A DNA stretch of 64,000 bases from Oxalobacteraceae bacterium OTU3CINTB1 (GTDB lineage Bacteria > Pseudomonadota > Gammaproteobacteria > Burkholderiales > Burkholderiaceae_D), in contig CP099652.1 of the NCBI GenBank assembly GCA_024123955.1, positions 5,270,001 to 5,334,000 of the forward strand, in the 5' to 3' direction. Below the pieces are notes generated by a model. It saw nothing but the letters and a program-made list of their open reading frames with translations. It had not been told where the DNA came from and did no database searches. Positions 26,901-35,144 of the stretch are shown here, one piece after another (within the stretch, counting starts at the first letter, position 1; each line of letters begins with the position of its first letter). The position numbers and the translations under genes were made by a program.

Positions 26901-27261
26901 TCGGCAGCTTGTAGCGCACCGAAGCGATCGAATTGCGGATCTCGTCGGACGCCTCGATCAGGTTCTTGCTGAAGGCGAACTTGATGAACACGCGCGCCTG
27001 GCCCTCGGACGCGGTCGAATTGACCTCGGTCACGCCGGTGATCGACTGGAACGACTTTTCCAGCCGGTTGACGATCTCGCGCTCGACCGTCTCCGGCGAC
27101 GCGCCCGGATACGGGATCATGACGACGATGAACGGCACTTCGACGTCGGGATTCTGGTTGACCCGCAATTTGCTCAGGGCCATCAGGCCCAGGCACATCA
27201 TGGCGACGATCAGGACGATGGTCGCGACCGGCCGTTTAATACTGAAATCGGATAAGAACAT
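23989..27261 (-). CDS. RND (HAE1-type) multidrug efflux permease
   Basis: 1090 residues. Standard RND architecture: an N-terminal helix (MFLSDFSIKRPVATIVLIVAMM), two large periplasmic docking/pore domains, and two bundles of six membrane helices. Family motifs include PDVEVPFIVVMIPYPGASPETVE, GVLIDDAIVVRENIVRHMQMG with the proton-relay acidic residues, and the C-terminal GLVAKNAILLLD. It is longer than AcrB by about 40 residues, with a poorly conserved tail (KVTGKRGGTPPTVAPNVSLN). The proton-driven pump would act with the adaptor encoded 12 bp upstream. No outer-membrane channel gene is in the cluster, so it presumably borrows a TolC-like protein encoded elsewhere. Confidence 0.95.
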   Translation of the reverse strand: MFLSDFSIKRPVATIVLIVAMMCLGLMALSKLRVNQNPDVEVPFIVVMIPYPGASPETVEREIVNRLEKSFQSITGVTEVNSTASEGQARVFIKFAFSKNLIEASDEIRNSIASVRYKLPIEMREPILQRIDTSAQPVMQLALSSSVQSHAVISRLAEDKLADRFRGIDGVASVNIDGSLKRELSVLLKAEKLREYNVSVGDVVNALRNQNTNAPVGKVKGELDEKSIRLVGRIERPEDFQQVVVKRNGDELVRLAQVATIEDGFAEMSSLSVRSGKPNVGISITRSKDASTVTVARKVKAMVEEMRKELPTGATLEVTEDGGEDAENSLNNVIEALVFGAGLTIFVVYAFLNSWRSTMITALSLPTSVIAAFIGVWLCGFTLNFMTLLGLSLAIGVLIDDAIVVRENIVRHMQMGADRRTAALNGTAEIGMAVAATTFSIMAVFIPVAFMPGITGEWFRPFALTVTCSVAVSLLISFTLDPMLSAFWGDPPDHHTAPRKGLGRVLERFNNWFDHQADRYGNVIAWALHHRKAMAVLAVLTFAGALALQAKLGGFSFLPASDFGTIAIDVRAPSSASLEYSRLKLDRAAKVAFTIKETKQTNAYVNPTGGRIYVDIGKKTERKRSANEIAKELREKLAGLVGAEFTVLEDLSNNASKPVEIQFTGADSRKLMEITNAYMERLRKVPGAVDVSLSEQDPKDELQIELNRGLANSMGIAAGDAAQALRVAFAGIEVGDWVDPTGESRDVAVRLAPEDRTSAENIERLPISVAGTNQMVPLDQIASVTMGKGPSTIKHKDGKRIISVSANAQGRSPGEVTNDAMKLAKEIDFPPGYGLSLGGAGKDMNEVFSQMMISLLAGIGLMYLILVMQFGSFTAPIAVMLSLPLSLIGVVLGLLMTNGTINLMSLIGVIMLMGLVAKNAILLLDAARKREEEGYSREDALMYAGRMRLRPILMTTFALIAGMFPVALALGEGGEFYRPMAIAIIGGTITSTVLTLLMVPTFYDSIEINKDSLAVKYHRRVDHWTGRFGVWGTALAFVQTAIEVLLFLTLIRFVYRSLMWVVGKVTGKRGGTPPTVAPNVSLNKSAFDPQ

Positions 27262-27273
27262 GGCGGTGATTCC

Positions 27274-28467
27274 TTATTTTTCTACCGCGGTGGACGCCGA
27301 GGCCGACGCGGTGGCCGAAGTCGCCGGCTTCGGCGCGCTGAGCACGACCTTCTGGCCATCCTTGAAGCCCGAGCCGGGCACGCGCACGATGGTGTCGCCG
27401 GCGGCCAGGCCGGAGAGCACCTGCCAGCGGCCGCTGCGCTCGTCGCGGGCGCCGATGGTCAGCTGTGCCTTGTTCAAGGTGCCGCCCTTGACGCGCCACA
27501 CATAATTGCTGTCGCCGGCCTGCACCAGCGCCGACGGCGGCACCATCAGCGACGACGACGATTTCGACTCGACCCGGCCTTCGGCGTACAGGCCGGCCAC
27601 GCGGGGCTGCGCCGATTCGGCGAATTCGACCAGCACCTCGACCTGGCGGGTGACGGCGTTGGCGGCCGGATCGACGCGCTTGATCTTGCCGCTGAAGTTC
27701 TGGCCCGGATAGCCGTTGACGCGGAACAGCACCGGCTGGCCGACCTTGACCTCGCCGATCTTGTCGGCCGAGACCAGGCCCTCGAAGCGCATGCTCGACG
27801 GATCGATCACCTTGATCAACTCTTTGCCGACCTGGGCGGTGTCGCCGTTGGACACCTTGCGCTCGCTGACGATGCCGTCGAACGGCGCGCGCACGGTGGT
27901 GCGGCTCAGCTGCTGGCGCGCCGCCACCAGGCGCGAGCGGGCCGCCGACAGGTCGCTCAGGGCGTTGTTGCGGCGGATTTCGGCGTCTTCCAGCGCCTGG
28001 GTCGAGACCATGCCGGAGGCGCGCAGGGTGGTGTTACGTTCGTGCATGCGTTCGGCCTGGGCCAGCGACTGCTGGGCCGCGCGCGAGGCTTCCTCGGCCG
28101 AGGTCAGGCTGTCGCGGATCGAGGTCTCGTCCAGGCGCACCAGCACGTCGCCCTTTTTGACGGCCTCGCCGTTTTCCTTGAGTACTTGAATTACCACGGC
28201 GCCGACTTCGGCGCGCAGGTCGGCGCGGCGCTCTGGCTGGATCGAGCCGGTGATCACCGGGCCGGAAGCGAGCGCGTTCGATTCGACGGCCAGGATATCT
28301 TCCTGCGCCATCTGCAACACCACCTCGGGCTCTTTCTTGGCATCACCCTTGCCGTCCGCCTTGGCGGTGGCCGAGGCCGCCGCCCCTTTCTCGGGCTCCT
28401 TGGAAGACTTGCCGCATGCAACCAAGGCTGCAGCGACGGCGAGAGCGAGTAGGGTTTTGCGCAACAT
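27274..28467 (-). CDS. RND efflux periplasmic adaptor lipoprotein
   Basis: 397 residues. A lipoprotein signal (MLRKTLLALAVAAALVAC, Cys18) is followed by a Lys/Glu/Ala-rich spacer. Then come a biotinyl-lipoyl half (RADLRAEVGAVVIQVLKENG), an alpha-hairpin (about 115-185), the second lipoyl half (TVRAPFDGIVSERKVSNGD), a beta-barrel, and a membrane-proximal domain ending in a Thr/Ala/Ser-rich tail. It links the RND permease, encoded 12 bp downstream, to an outer-membrane channel. It is first in a two-gene operon; no regulator is encoded beside it, which is unusual for such pumps but not rare. Confidence 0.93.
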   Translation of the reverse strand: MLRKTLLALAVAAALVACGKSSKEPEKGAAASATAKADGKGDAKKEPEVVLQMAQEDILAVESNALASGPVITGSIQPERRADLRAEVGAVVIQVLKENGEAVKKGDVLVRLDETSIRDSLTSAEEASRAAQQSLAQAERMHERNTTLRASGMVSTQALEDAEIRRNNALSDLSAARSRLVAARQQLSRTTVRAPFDGIVSERKVSNGDTAQVGKELIKVIDPSSMRFEGLVSADKIGEVKVGQPVLFRVNGYPGQNFSGKIKRVDPAANAVTRQVEVLVEFAESAQPRVAGLYAEGRVESKSSSSLMVPPSALVQAGDSNYVWRVKGGTLNKAQLTIGARDERSGRWQVLSGLAAGDTIVRVPGSGFKDGQKVVLSAPKPATSATASASASTAVEK

Positions 28468-28638
28468 AAAGTTCTCCGAGATAGTGGACGTGGTGCTATT
28501 AGTATTTTAGCCAGACTACAGCGCGCAGAGTATCCCCGAGTGGCTCGCAGAGGTCAATCGACGTGCGACGGACGGCAGAATTTGTGGCTGAAATGCCGAA
28601 TGAGAGGATGAACGGTGCCGACGACGCTCCAGCCGGAA

Positions 28639-29082
28639 TCAACCCCGACCGAAAATGGCGTGGATGGCGTGCGCGATCGCGATGCCGGTGCACAGGCCGC
28701 CGATGATCTCGACCACCGTGTGGCCCATGCGTTCGCGCAGCCAGGTGTGGCCGGAGGCAACGGCGGCGGGCCGCCCCTCCTCCGACGCCAGTCGATTAAT
28801 CGCGGCGGCCTGCTTGCCGACGTGCTGGCGCAGGCTGTTGGCGTCGATCACGACGATGAAGCACAACGTCACGGCAACGCCGAACGCCGGATGCCCGATG
28901 CCCTCGCGCAGCGCGATCAGGGTCGCCATGCTCGACACCACCGCGCTGTGATTGCTTGGAAAGCCGCCGTTGCCGACCAAATTAAAGGCCCATTTGCGCG
29001 CCTTTGCGCTATTAATCAGAAACTTGATCGGGCCGACGGTGACCCAGGTAATCAGGGGCGTGACGAGGTAAGCGATGTCCAT
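28639..29082 (-). CDS. DUF212 (divergent PAP2) family membrane protein
   Basis: 147 residues with about four membrane segments. The signature GGFPSNHSAVVSSMATLIALREG contains the SxxH core shared with acid phosphatase/PAP2 enzymes, followed by VVIDANSLRQHVGKQA and the late GHTWLRERMGHTVVEIIGGL. This is the bacterial DUF212 family; phosphatase activity is suspected but not shown. The start at 29082 follows AAGGA at 8-base spacing, and the extra upstream residues (MRHKNAKEFR) look like leader. It is transcribed divergently from the DUF475 gene, whose start lies 108 bp away. Confidence 0.88.
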   Translation of the reverse strand: MDIAYLVTPLITWVTVGPIKFLINSAKARKWAFNLVGNGGFPSNHSAVVSSMATLIALREGIGHPAFGVAVTLCFIVVIDANSLRQHVGKQAAAINRLASEEGRPAAVASGHTWLRERMGHTVVEIIGGLCTGIAIAHAIHAIFGRG

Positions 29083-29190
29083 CCGGAATTCCTTTGCATT
29101 TTTGTGGCGCAATTATCGCAGATGGGTTCACAGTGGCGGAAGCAAGTCAGCTAAAATTCGGTACATCACATCATTTCAATAAAGACAATC

Positions 29191-30249
29191 ATGCGACATT
29201 TCGGCATTTCCTTCATCGTCACCTTCATCCTCCTGGCCCTGGCCGGCTGGTGGGGCTTCAACCACGGCGGCAGTTCCGGCCTGCTGCAAGCGTTGTGGAT
29301 TTGCACAGTGCTGGGCATCATGGAAGTGTCGCTGTCGTTCGACAACGCCGTGGTCAACGCCTCCGTGCTGCGCCACTGGAACGAATTCTGGCGCAAGTTG
29401 TTCCTGACGGTCGGCATCCTGGTGGCCGTGTTCGGCATGCGGCTGGTGTTTCCACTGCTGATCGTGTCCATGGCCACCGGCCTGGGCCTGATGGACGTGT
29501 GGACCATGGCCACCAAGAATCCCGACGAATACTCGCGCTACCTGACCGGCGCGCATGCCCAGGTGGCGGCCTTCGGCGGCGCTTTCCTGTTGCTGGTGTT
29601 CCTCAATTTCCTGTTCGACGAGGAAAAAGAGCTGCACTGGCTGGGCTGGATCGAGGCCAAGCTGGGCGAGCACGGCACCGAGAGCCTGGCCGTGCTGCTG
29701 GCCCTGGCGGCGGTGTTCGGCTGCGTCTACCTGGTGCCGGAAACGGAGAAGTTCAGTGTATTGACGGCCGGCGTGGTCGGCGTGCTGGTATATCTGGCGG
29801 TGGGCTGGATCAGCAGCCTGCTGGAGGAAGACCCGCCTGCCGAGGACGGCGACACCACCGAGGCCGGCGTCGGCGCCGTGGTCTCGGCCGTCTCGCGCGG
29901 CAGCATCGGCGGCTTCCTGTATCTGGAGGTGCTGGACGCGTCGTTCAGCTTTGACGGCGTGATCGGCGCGTTCGCCATCACCAAGGATGTCGTCATCATC
30001 ATGCTGGGCCTGGCGATCGGCGCCATGTTCGTGCGCTCGCTGACGGTGTTCCTGGTCCACAAGGGCACTTTGGACGAATACGTCTATCTGGAGCACGGCG
30101 CGCACTACGCGATCGGTATTTTGGCACTGATCATGCTGGCCAGTGTCAAATACCATATTCCGGAGTGGTTTACGGGCTTGTCCGGGGTGGCCTTCATCGC
30201 CGTATCGCTGTGGTCATCGATCCGTCACAAGCGACTGCACCCCGCATGA
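29191..30249 (+). CDS. DUF475 (TerC-related) integral membrane protein
   Basis: 352 residues with about nine membrane helices. The duplicated acidic motifs in membrane context, VSLSFDNAVVNASVLRHW in the first half and DASFSFDGVIGAFAITKD in the second, are the hallmark shared with TerC/Alx-type metal exporters. DUF475 proteins are therefore suspected metal-ion (often Mn or tellurite-linked) transporters. This is family-based inference; nothing nearby confirms it, although mntH lies 7 kb away. Starts MRHFGISFIVTFILLALAG. The following small gene begins 50 bp after its stop and may be co-transcribed. Confidence 0.88.
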   Translation: MRHFGISFIVTFILLALAGWWGFNHGGSSGLLQALWICTVLGIMEVSLSFDNAVVNASVLRHWNEFWRKLFLTVGILVAVFGMRLVFPLLIVSMATGLGLMDVWTMATKNPDEYSRYLTGAHAQVAAFGGAFLLLVFLNFLFDEEKELHWLGWIEAKLGEHGTESLAVLLALAAVFGCVYLVPETEKFSVLTAGVVGVLVYLAVGWISSLLEEDPPAEDGDTTEAGVGAVVSAVSRGSIGGFLYLEVLDASFSFDGVIGAFAITKDVVIIMLGLAIGAMFVRSLTVFLVHKGTLDEYVYLEHGAHYAIGILALIMLASVKYHIPEWFTGLSGVAFIAVSLWSSIRHKRLHPA

Positions 30250-30298
30250 TAAGATTGAAAACATTGCGGACTTACCTGGATATTCAACCGGCTTACTT

Positions 30299-30670
30299 AT
30301 GACAAAATCATCGCGTATCGTTCTGTATTTCATCGCCCTGGTGGCTGCCACCCTGCTGGTCTTCGTCGCCTATACGTGGGCGATGTTGCATATTTCCTAC
30401 TCGGATGGCGAGCGCGCGGGCTACCTGCAAAAGTTTTCCACCCGTGGCTGGATTTGCAAGACGTGGGAAGGGGAGATTTTGCTGACCTCGATGCCGGGGG
30501 CGATACCGGAGAAGTTCGAGTTCAGCGTGCGCGATGAGAACGTGGCCAAGCAATTGACCGACGCCACCGGCAAGCGTGTGATTTTGAGCTACGCGCAGCA
30601 CAAGGGCGTGCCGACGCAGTGTTTCGGCGAGACCGAGTATTACATCACCAAGGTGCAGGTGCAGCAGTAA
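30299..30670 (+). CDS. Small membrane-anchored protein of unknown function
   Basis: 123 residues. One N-terminal membrane helix (RIVLYFIALVAATLLVFVAYTWAML) is followed by a conserved-looking periplasmic part: SYSDGERAGYLQKFSTRGWICKTWEGE, then ATGKRVILSYAQHKGVPTQCFGETEYYITKV, with two cysteines. It has the feel of a family common in betaproteobacteria that often carries misleading names; I see no dehydrogenase or other enzymatic motif and assign no function. The start at 30299 is used because the frame upstream overlaps the end of the DUF475 gene and is not membrane-like; the RBS is weak. It may be co-transcribed with the DUF475 gene. Confidence 0.75.
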   Translation: MTKSSRIVLYFIALVAATLLVFVAYTWAMLHISYSDGERAGYLQKFSTRGWICKTWEGEILLTSMPGAIPEKFEFSVRDENVAKQLTDATGKRVILSYAQHKGVPTQCFGETEYYITKVQVQQ

Positions 30671-30678
30671 AACACGGT

Positions 30679-30701
30679 TTGGTTCAGCATGTTTGAACCA
30701 A
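30679..30701. terminator. Hairpin between convergent genes
   Basis: Stem TTGGTTCA / TGAACCAA with a 7-base loop, in the 52-bp gap between two convergent genes. There is no strong T-run on either side, so it is a possible bidirectional terminator. Confidence 0.4.
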
Positions 30702-30722
30702 GCATCCCCGCGCACACTGCGA

Positions 30723-33023
30723 TCAGCGTGCGCGCCACACCGGCTGGGCCTGACGCGCTTCCTTGCGGGCGCGGGCCGCGTCCAGCGTTTCCACCACGGC
30801 GCCTTCGGCCGCTTCCACCCTGGCCTGCACGCCATCCAGCGCTTTCTGCACCGCGCCATGACGGCGGGTTTCCAAATCCAACAACTTCTGCTTGGCGGCG
30901 GTCATCGCGGCCGTCGTGTCGGCCACTTTGCGCTGCATGTCGGCGTACGCCTTGGCCGTTTCCAGCAGCGCCTGCTGGCCTGCGGCCTTGTCGACCGCCG
31001 CTTGCGCCGCAGCCTGCTCGGCCTGCGCGCGCTGCGCCATCGCATCCGCTTCCGCCTGCTCGGCGTCGGCGCGCTGACGTGCCGCCTCGGCGATCTGCTG
31101 CTCCGCCGCCAGACGCCCGGCGATCGCCTTCGAAGCGCGCACTTCCGACGCCGTCGTCAAGCGTTGTTGCGCCAGCTTCTGCTCGATCAGCGCCAGCGAC
31201 TCACGCTCGGTCTCGATGAATTCACGCTCGGCCTGCAGCAGCGCTTCGGCGGCGGCCGCCTTGTCCTGTTCGATGCGCGCGCGCTCGGCATGCACCGCGC
31301 CCAACTCCACGGCCAGTCGCGCTTGCGCGGCCAGCGCCTGGGCTGCGGTGGCTTGCTGCCCGGCTTCCAGCGCCACTTGCGCGGCGATCACGCTCGCCGC
31401 TTCGGCTTGCTTGTCGGCGGCGGCGGCCAGGCGCTGCTCGGCTTCCTGCTGCTGACGCAATGCCTCGGTCTGCGCGCGCTCGGCGGCGACGCGATGTTTC
31501 GCGGCGGCGCTGGCGCCCTCCTCGGCCGCCAACTTCTCCTTCAGCGCCGCGATGGCTTGCTGCTCGTCGGCGGCGCGCGCCTGTTCGGCTTGCAGCAACA
31601 TCCCCGCCTGCTCGGCCTTTTGCTTGGCCAGCGCGTCGGCCTGGCGTTGCGCCTCGACCTGGCGCGCGATCGTGGCCACTTCGGCTTGCTCGGCGGCGTT
31701 GACGCTGGCGGCCAGTTCGGCGGCCGTGCGCGACAGCGCGGCGCGTTCCTCGGCCAGCGCGGCGGCGCGCTGCTGTTCCTGCGTCTCGACCCGGGCAGCC
31801 TCTGCAGCGAGCTCGTCAGCCACCTGGCGCTGCTTGGCTTGCGCCATCGCCAGCGATTCGGCTTCGACCCTGGCGTGAGTGCTCAGCTCGGCTTCCTGCT
31901 CGGCCTGCACGCGGGCCAGCGCGACGGCGCGCAGCTGGCTGTCGACCTCGATGCGCGCCTCGGTCGCGGCCATGATGCTGGCGTCGGCGTCGCGGCGCGC
32001 CTTGGCGCTGGCGGCGGCGACCATTTCCAGGCGCTCGCGGTGGATGGCGGCGTCGCGGATTTCTTTTTCGGTTTGCAGGCGCAGGTGCAGCGACTGCGCG
32101 GCGCTGCGTTCGGACTCGGCCTTGGCCAGCGCGATCTGCTCACGCTCCTGCTCCAGATGGGCCAGCGCGCGGGCCTCTTCCAGCGCACGCACTTCGGCGG
32201 CGGCGCGGTTGAAGGCCGATTCCAGCGCGATCTGGTCGGCGCGTTCGCGCTGCACGGTCAGGTCCAGCGCTTCGGCCTCGGCCTGGGCCAGCATCTGCGC
32301 GGTTTGGCGCGCGGCGTAGGCCTGGCGCTCGCGTTCGCGCGCCAGGGTGGCGACGCGGGCGTCGGCGCTGGCAATGCCGACCACTTCATCCTTGGCGGCC
32401 TGCACGGCGGCGACGCGCTCGACCGCCTGCAGGCGGGCTTGTTCGGTCTGGGCTTGCAGCTCCTCGGCGGCGCGCGCGGCCTGCTCGGCCAGCTCGGACT
32501 CGGCGGCGATCTGCTCGAAGGCGCGCTGGCGGCTTTCGTTCTCGGCCTTGGCGCGCGTTTCGGCGGCCAGGCGGATTTGCGTGTCGGCCTCGACGCGGGC
32601 GCGCAATTCGGCGGTTTCCTGTTTGACGGCGTCCAGGCGGGCGACGCTGGCCTGGGCGGCGGCGCGCAGCGATTCGAGGCGGTCGCGGTTGGCGGCGATG
32701 GCCTCTTCCGAGGCCTGGGCGTTTTGCTGGGCCACGGCGGCGGCGGCGGCGTCGATGGCGGCGCGGTCCTCGGCCAGCGAGCGGGCGCGGGCTTCGGCGT
32801 GGGCGCGGTTTTCGGCGGCGCAGGCGGCCTTGGCCTCGGCCTCGACGCGGGCGATGGCTTCCTGGATGGCCTTCATTTCCATCGCCGCGCGCGGGGTGGG
32901 CTCCTTGGAGGCGGGTTCGTCGGGGTCATGCAAGACGACGGTGGGAACGGTATCGGCGGAAAAAGCCACGCCCAATTGGACGTCTTCGATTGCGCTTTCG
33001 CGTTGAGCCAGTTCTGCTTGCAT
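30723..33023 (-). CDS. Large Ala/Glu/Arg-rich coiled-coil protein
   Basis: 766 residues. A short, proline-containing N-terminal region (about 1-50, including VPTVVLHDPDEPASKEPTPRAA) is followed by more than 700 residues of almost uninterrupted Ala/Glu/Gln/Arg helix with heptad-like spacing and repeated units such as ARVEAEAKA, AAEELQAQTEQARLQA and QAEAEALDLTVQRERA. Prolines are nearly absent after residue 60. I see no membrane segment, signal peptide or enzyme motif. Such composition suggests a cytoplasmic filament, scaffold or spacer protein (IF-like, or a polar organiser), but this is inference. The ATG at 33023 is the last plausible start before the coiled coil. It is a lone gene, downstream of the alpha-galactosidase gene on the same strand. 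Confidence 0.8.
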   Translation of the reverse strand: MQAELAQRESAIEDVQLGVAFSADTVPTVVLHDPDEPASKEPTPRAAMEMKAIQEAIARVEAEAKAACAAENRAHAEARARSLAEDRAAIDAAAAAVAQQNAQASEEAIAANRDRLESLRAAAQASVARLDAVKQETAELRARVEADTQIRLAAETRAKAENESRQRAFEQIAAESELAEQAARAAEELQAQTEQARLQAVERVAAVQAAKDEVVGIASADARVATLARERERQAYAARQTAQMLAQAEAEALDLTVQRERADQIALESAFNRAAAEVRALEEARALAHLEQEREQIALAKAESERSAAQSLHLRLQTEKEIRDAAIHRERLEMVAAASAKARRDADASIMAATEARIEVDSQLRAVALARVQAEQEAELSTHARVEAESLAMAQAKQRQVADELAAEAARVETQEQQRAAALAEERAALSRTAAELAASVNAAEQAEVATIARQVEAQRQADALAKQKAEQAGMLLQAEQARAADEQQAIAALKEKLAAEEGASAAAKHRVAAERAQTEALRQQQEAEQRLAAAADKQAEAASVIAAQVALEAGQQATAAQALAAQARLAVELGAVHAERARIEQDKAAAAEALLQAEREFIETERESLALIEQKLAQQRLTTASEVRASKAIAGRLAAEQQIAEAARQRADAEQAEADAMAQRAQAEQAAAQAAVDKAAGQQALLETAKAYADMQRKVADTTAAMTAAKQKLLDLETRRHGAVQKALDGVQARVEAAEGAVVETLDAARARKEARQAQPVWRAR

Positions 33024-33167
33024 GAGATTTCTCGCTAGAGGTGCGTCCCGGCACACGACGGGACTTCTGAACGCTCATTATCAAACAGGGAACAGCCGGG
33101 CCGAACGGCAAGCAGAGGGGGGAAAACCCGTTAATTCCGGTTTAGTCCCCGCCGCCGCCGCCGCCGC

Positions 33168-35087
33168 TCAATCTGTTTGCGAAGACGACAACAGCGCGGC
33201 GTCGCCCCAGCTCACCGGCAACTGCTCGTTGACGCCCGTGGCGCTGCGCGCCACCAGTTCGATCACCTTGACCCCGGCCACGTCGGCGCTCAACGCCTGC
33301 GCCGCCTGGCCCCAGCGCAGCGGCTTGCTCTTTGCCAGCAGCTTGCCGTCGCCGTAAATGATGAAGGTGACATCGTGCTTGCGGTCCTGGGCGGTATCGT
33401 CGACGCCGACCCGCGCGCTGAGTAGCCGATAGCCGCCGTTGCGCACCTCCAGCCGGGAATTGGCCAACACGCCGATGCCGGCCGCATAGGTCTTTCCGGC
33501 GATGCGCAGCGTCTGGCCGTAAGGCGTGCTGTCGGCGCGCGCGCCGCCCCAGCCGGCATACATCGGACGTTCGCCGGCGCCCCTGGTCCCGGACCAGGCG
33601 GCCGATGAGCGGTAGATCATCGGATCGGCCTGCGGCCTGACCACCCCGTCCACGGCCGGATTGACGCTGCCCGGCTGCTCCGACAGATAGCGGCCGCCCG
33701 CCAGCAGCGGCGCGCCGCCGACACGGAAGATCCGCGTCTCGCGCGGCGCCACGCGCATTTTGGTGGTGTCGGTGAAGGTGGTGTCGGCCTTGGTCCACAG
33801 ATCGGTCAGCGTGATCGGCGCGTCCTTGCGGAACTTCAGGTGGTCGGCGTTCAGGTCGACGTCGATGGTCGCCACGCCGCGGTTGAACACCGCCACCGCC
33901 TTTTGCCCCGAGGCCAGCGGCTTGACCAGGATCTGCAGATCGTCGGCGTCGTAGGCGAGCGTGGCCTGGTTGCCGGCCGGGTCTTGATTGACCGCGATGA
34001 TGTCGGCGTTGCCGACCACCTCCATCAGCGCCTGCGGCATGGTGCGCAGGTCGGCGCCGATCATCAGCGGCGCGTTCAACATGGCCCACAGCGCGAAATG
34101 CGATCTGGCTTCCACCAGATGGCCGGCGTCGAAATCGCCCTTGCCGATGTAGAGCATGTCGGGATCGTTCCAGCTGCCCGGATGGGCGTACAGCTCGCGC
34201 CTGGCCGCGCTGTCGAAATTGGTCAGCATGCGCGCCCACGATGGCGTGATGTCGTCGCTGGTGCGGGAGATGTTGCCGTAGTTTTTACCCCAGGCCCGCA
34301 CATCGGCGGCGCCCCACACGCACAGCGACAGCAGGAAATCGCCATCCGGATTGCTGCGCGCGAGCGCCGCGTTAATCTGGGTAAATTCCGCCTGCACCGC
34401 CGGAATGTCGGAGCGGGCCACCGATTCCAGGTTCAACACCGGCGCCAGCGCGCGGTATTGGCCCGAGCGCACTTTCGGGCTGTCGGCGCCATAGGCGCGC
34501 AGGCCGCAGCCGTCGACTTTGATGAAGTCGAAGCCCCAATCGGCGAAATACAGCGCAATGTCGCGATCGATATGGCCGTACAGGCCGACTTCGCGCTCGA
34601 GCACGCTCCCCTTGGGCAGGTCGGCGTCGCTGTCGGAATACGCCTGCGAACAGGTGTTGCGGCCCAGGTCGGAATAAATACCGGCCTTCAGTCCCATCGC
34701 GTGCACCTTGTCGGTGAATGGACGGAAGCTGCCGCCCGCCACCGAGGACGGGAAGCGGTCGGGCCGTATCTCCAGCTTGCCATCGGGGATCCGGCGTCGC
34801 AGCGCCCAGCCGTCGTCGATGTTGATGTACCGGTAGCCTTTGGCGGCCAGGCCGCTGTCGACGATACGTTGCGCCGAGCCCAGTATCTTCGCCTCGTCGA
34901 TATCGGTGCCGAACGCGTTCCAGCTGCTCCACCCCATCGGTGGCAAGGCCGCGCGACCGGCGGTGTAGGCGCTCCAGCGCGCGGTCGGCGCCAACGGCCC
35001 GGTCGCTGCGTGCGCCCCGCCTGCCGCGCAGCACAAGGCGATCAAGGCCAGGCGGGGCCGCCAGCGGGAAGTCGTTCGGTCCGGCAT
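33168..35087 (-). CDS. Secreted GH27 alpha-galactosidase with NPCBM module
   Basis: 639 residues. A signal peptide (about 9-27, ending AHA) is followed by the GH27 barrel: LPPMGWSSWNAFG (49-60), YRYINIDDGW (85-94), the nucleophile Asp192 in FDFIKVDGCG, and the acid/base region RTSDDITPSW (Asp278/279). After the GH27 beta domain comes a C-terminal carbohydrate-binding NPCBM module (about 505-635, MYAGWGGARADSTPYG...). It would remove terminal alpha-galactose from plant or microbial glycans in the periplasm or outside the cell. The start at 35087 follows GGAG with 7-base spacing and gives the signal peptide directly. It has no sugar transporter or regulator beside it. Confidence 0.92.
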   Translation of the reverse strand: MPDRTTSRWRPRLALIALCCAAGGAHAATGPLAPTARWSAYTAGRAALPPMGWSSWNAFGTDIDEAKILGSAQRIVDSGLAAKGYRYINIDDGWALRRRIPDGKLEIRPDRFPSSVAGGSFRPFTDKVHAMGLKAGIYSDLGRNTCSQAYSDSDADLPKGSVLEREVGLYGHIDRDIALYFADWGFDFIKVDGCGLRAYGADSPKVRSGQYRALAPVLNLESVARSDIPAVQAEFTQINAALARSNPDGDFLLSLCVWGAADVRAWGKNYGNISRTSDDITPSWARMLTNFDSAARRELYAHPGSWNDPDMLYIGKGDFDAGHLVEARSHFALWAMLNAPLMIGADLRTMPQALMEVVGNADIIAVNQDPAGNQATLAYDADDLQILVKPLASGQKAVAVFNRGVATIDVDLNADHLKFRKDAPITLTDLWTKADTTFTDTTKMRVAPRETRIFRVGGAPLLAGGRYLSEQPGSVNPAVDGVVRPQADPMIYRSSAAWSGTRGAGERPMYAGWGGARADSTPYGQTLRIAGKTYAAGIGVLANSRLEVRNGGYRLLSARVGVDDTAQDRKHDVTFIIYGDGKLLAKSKPLRWGQAAQALSADVAGVKVIELVARSATGVNEQLPVSWGDAALLSSSQTD

Positions 35088-35144
35088 TGCGGTCTCCAAT
35101 GTAGTGATCTTCAATGTGGTGTCACCGGATTGGCGAACAGCCCC

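Noticed and set aside
30299..30670. Naming the small membrane protein a dehydrogenase, as homologues are sometimes labelled
   Set aside because: At 123 residues with a membrane anchor it has no nucleotide-binding or dehydrogenase motif.
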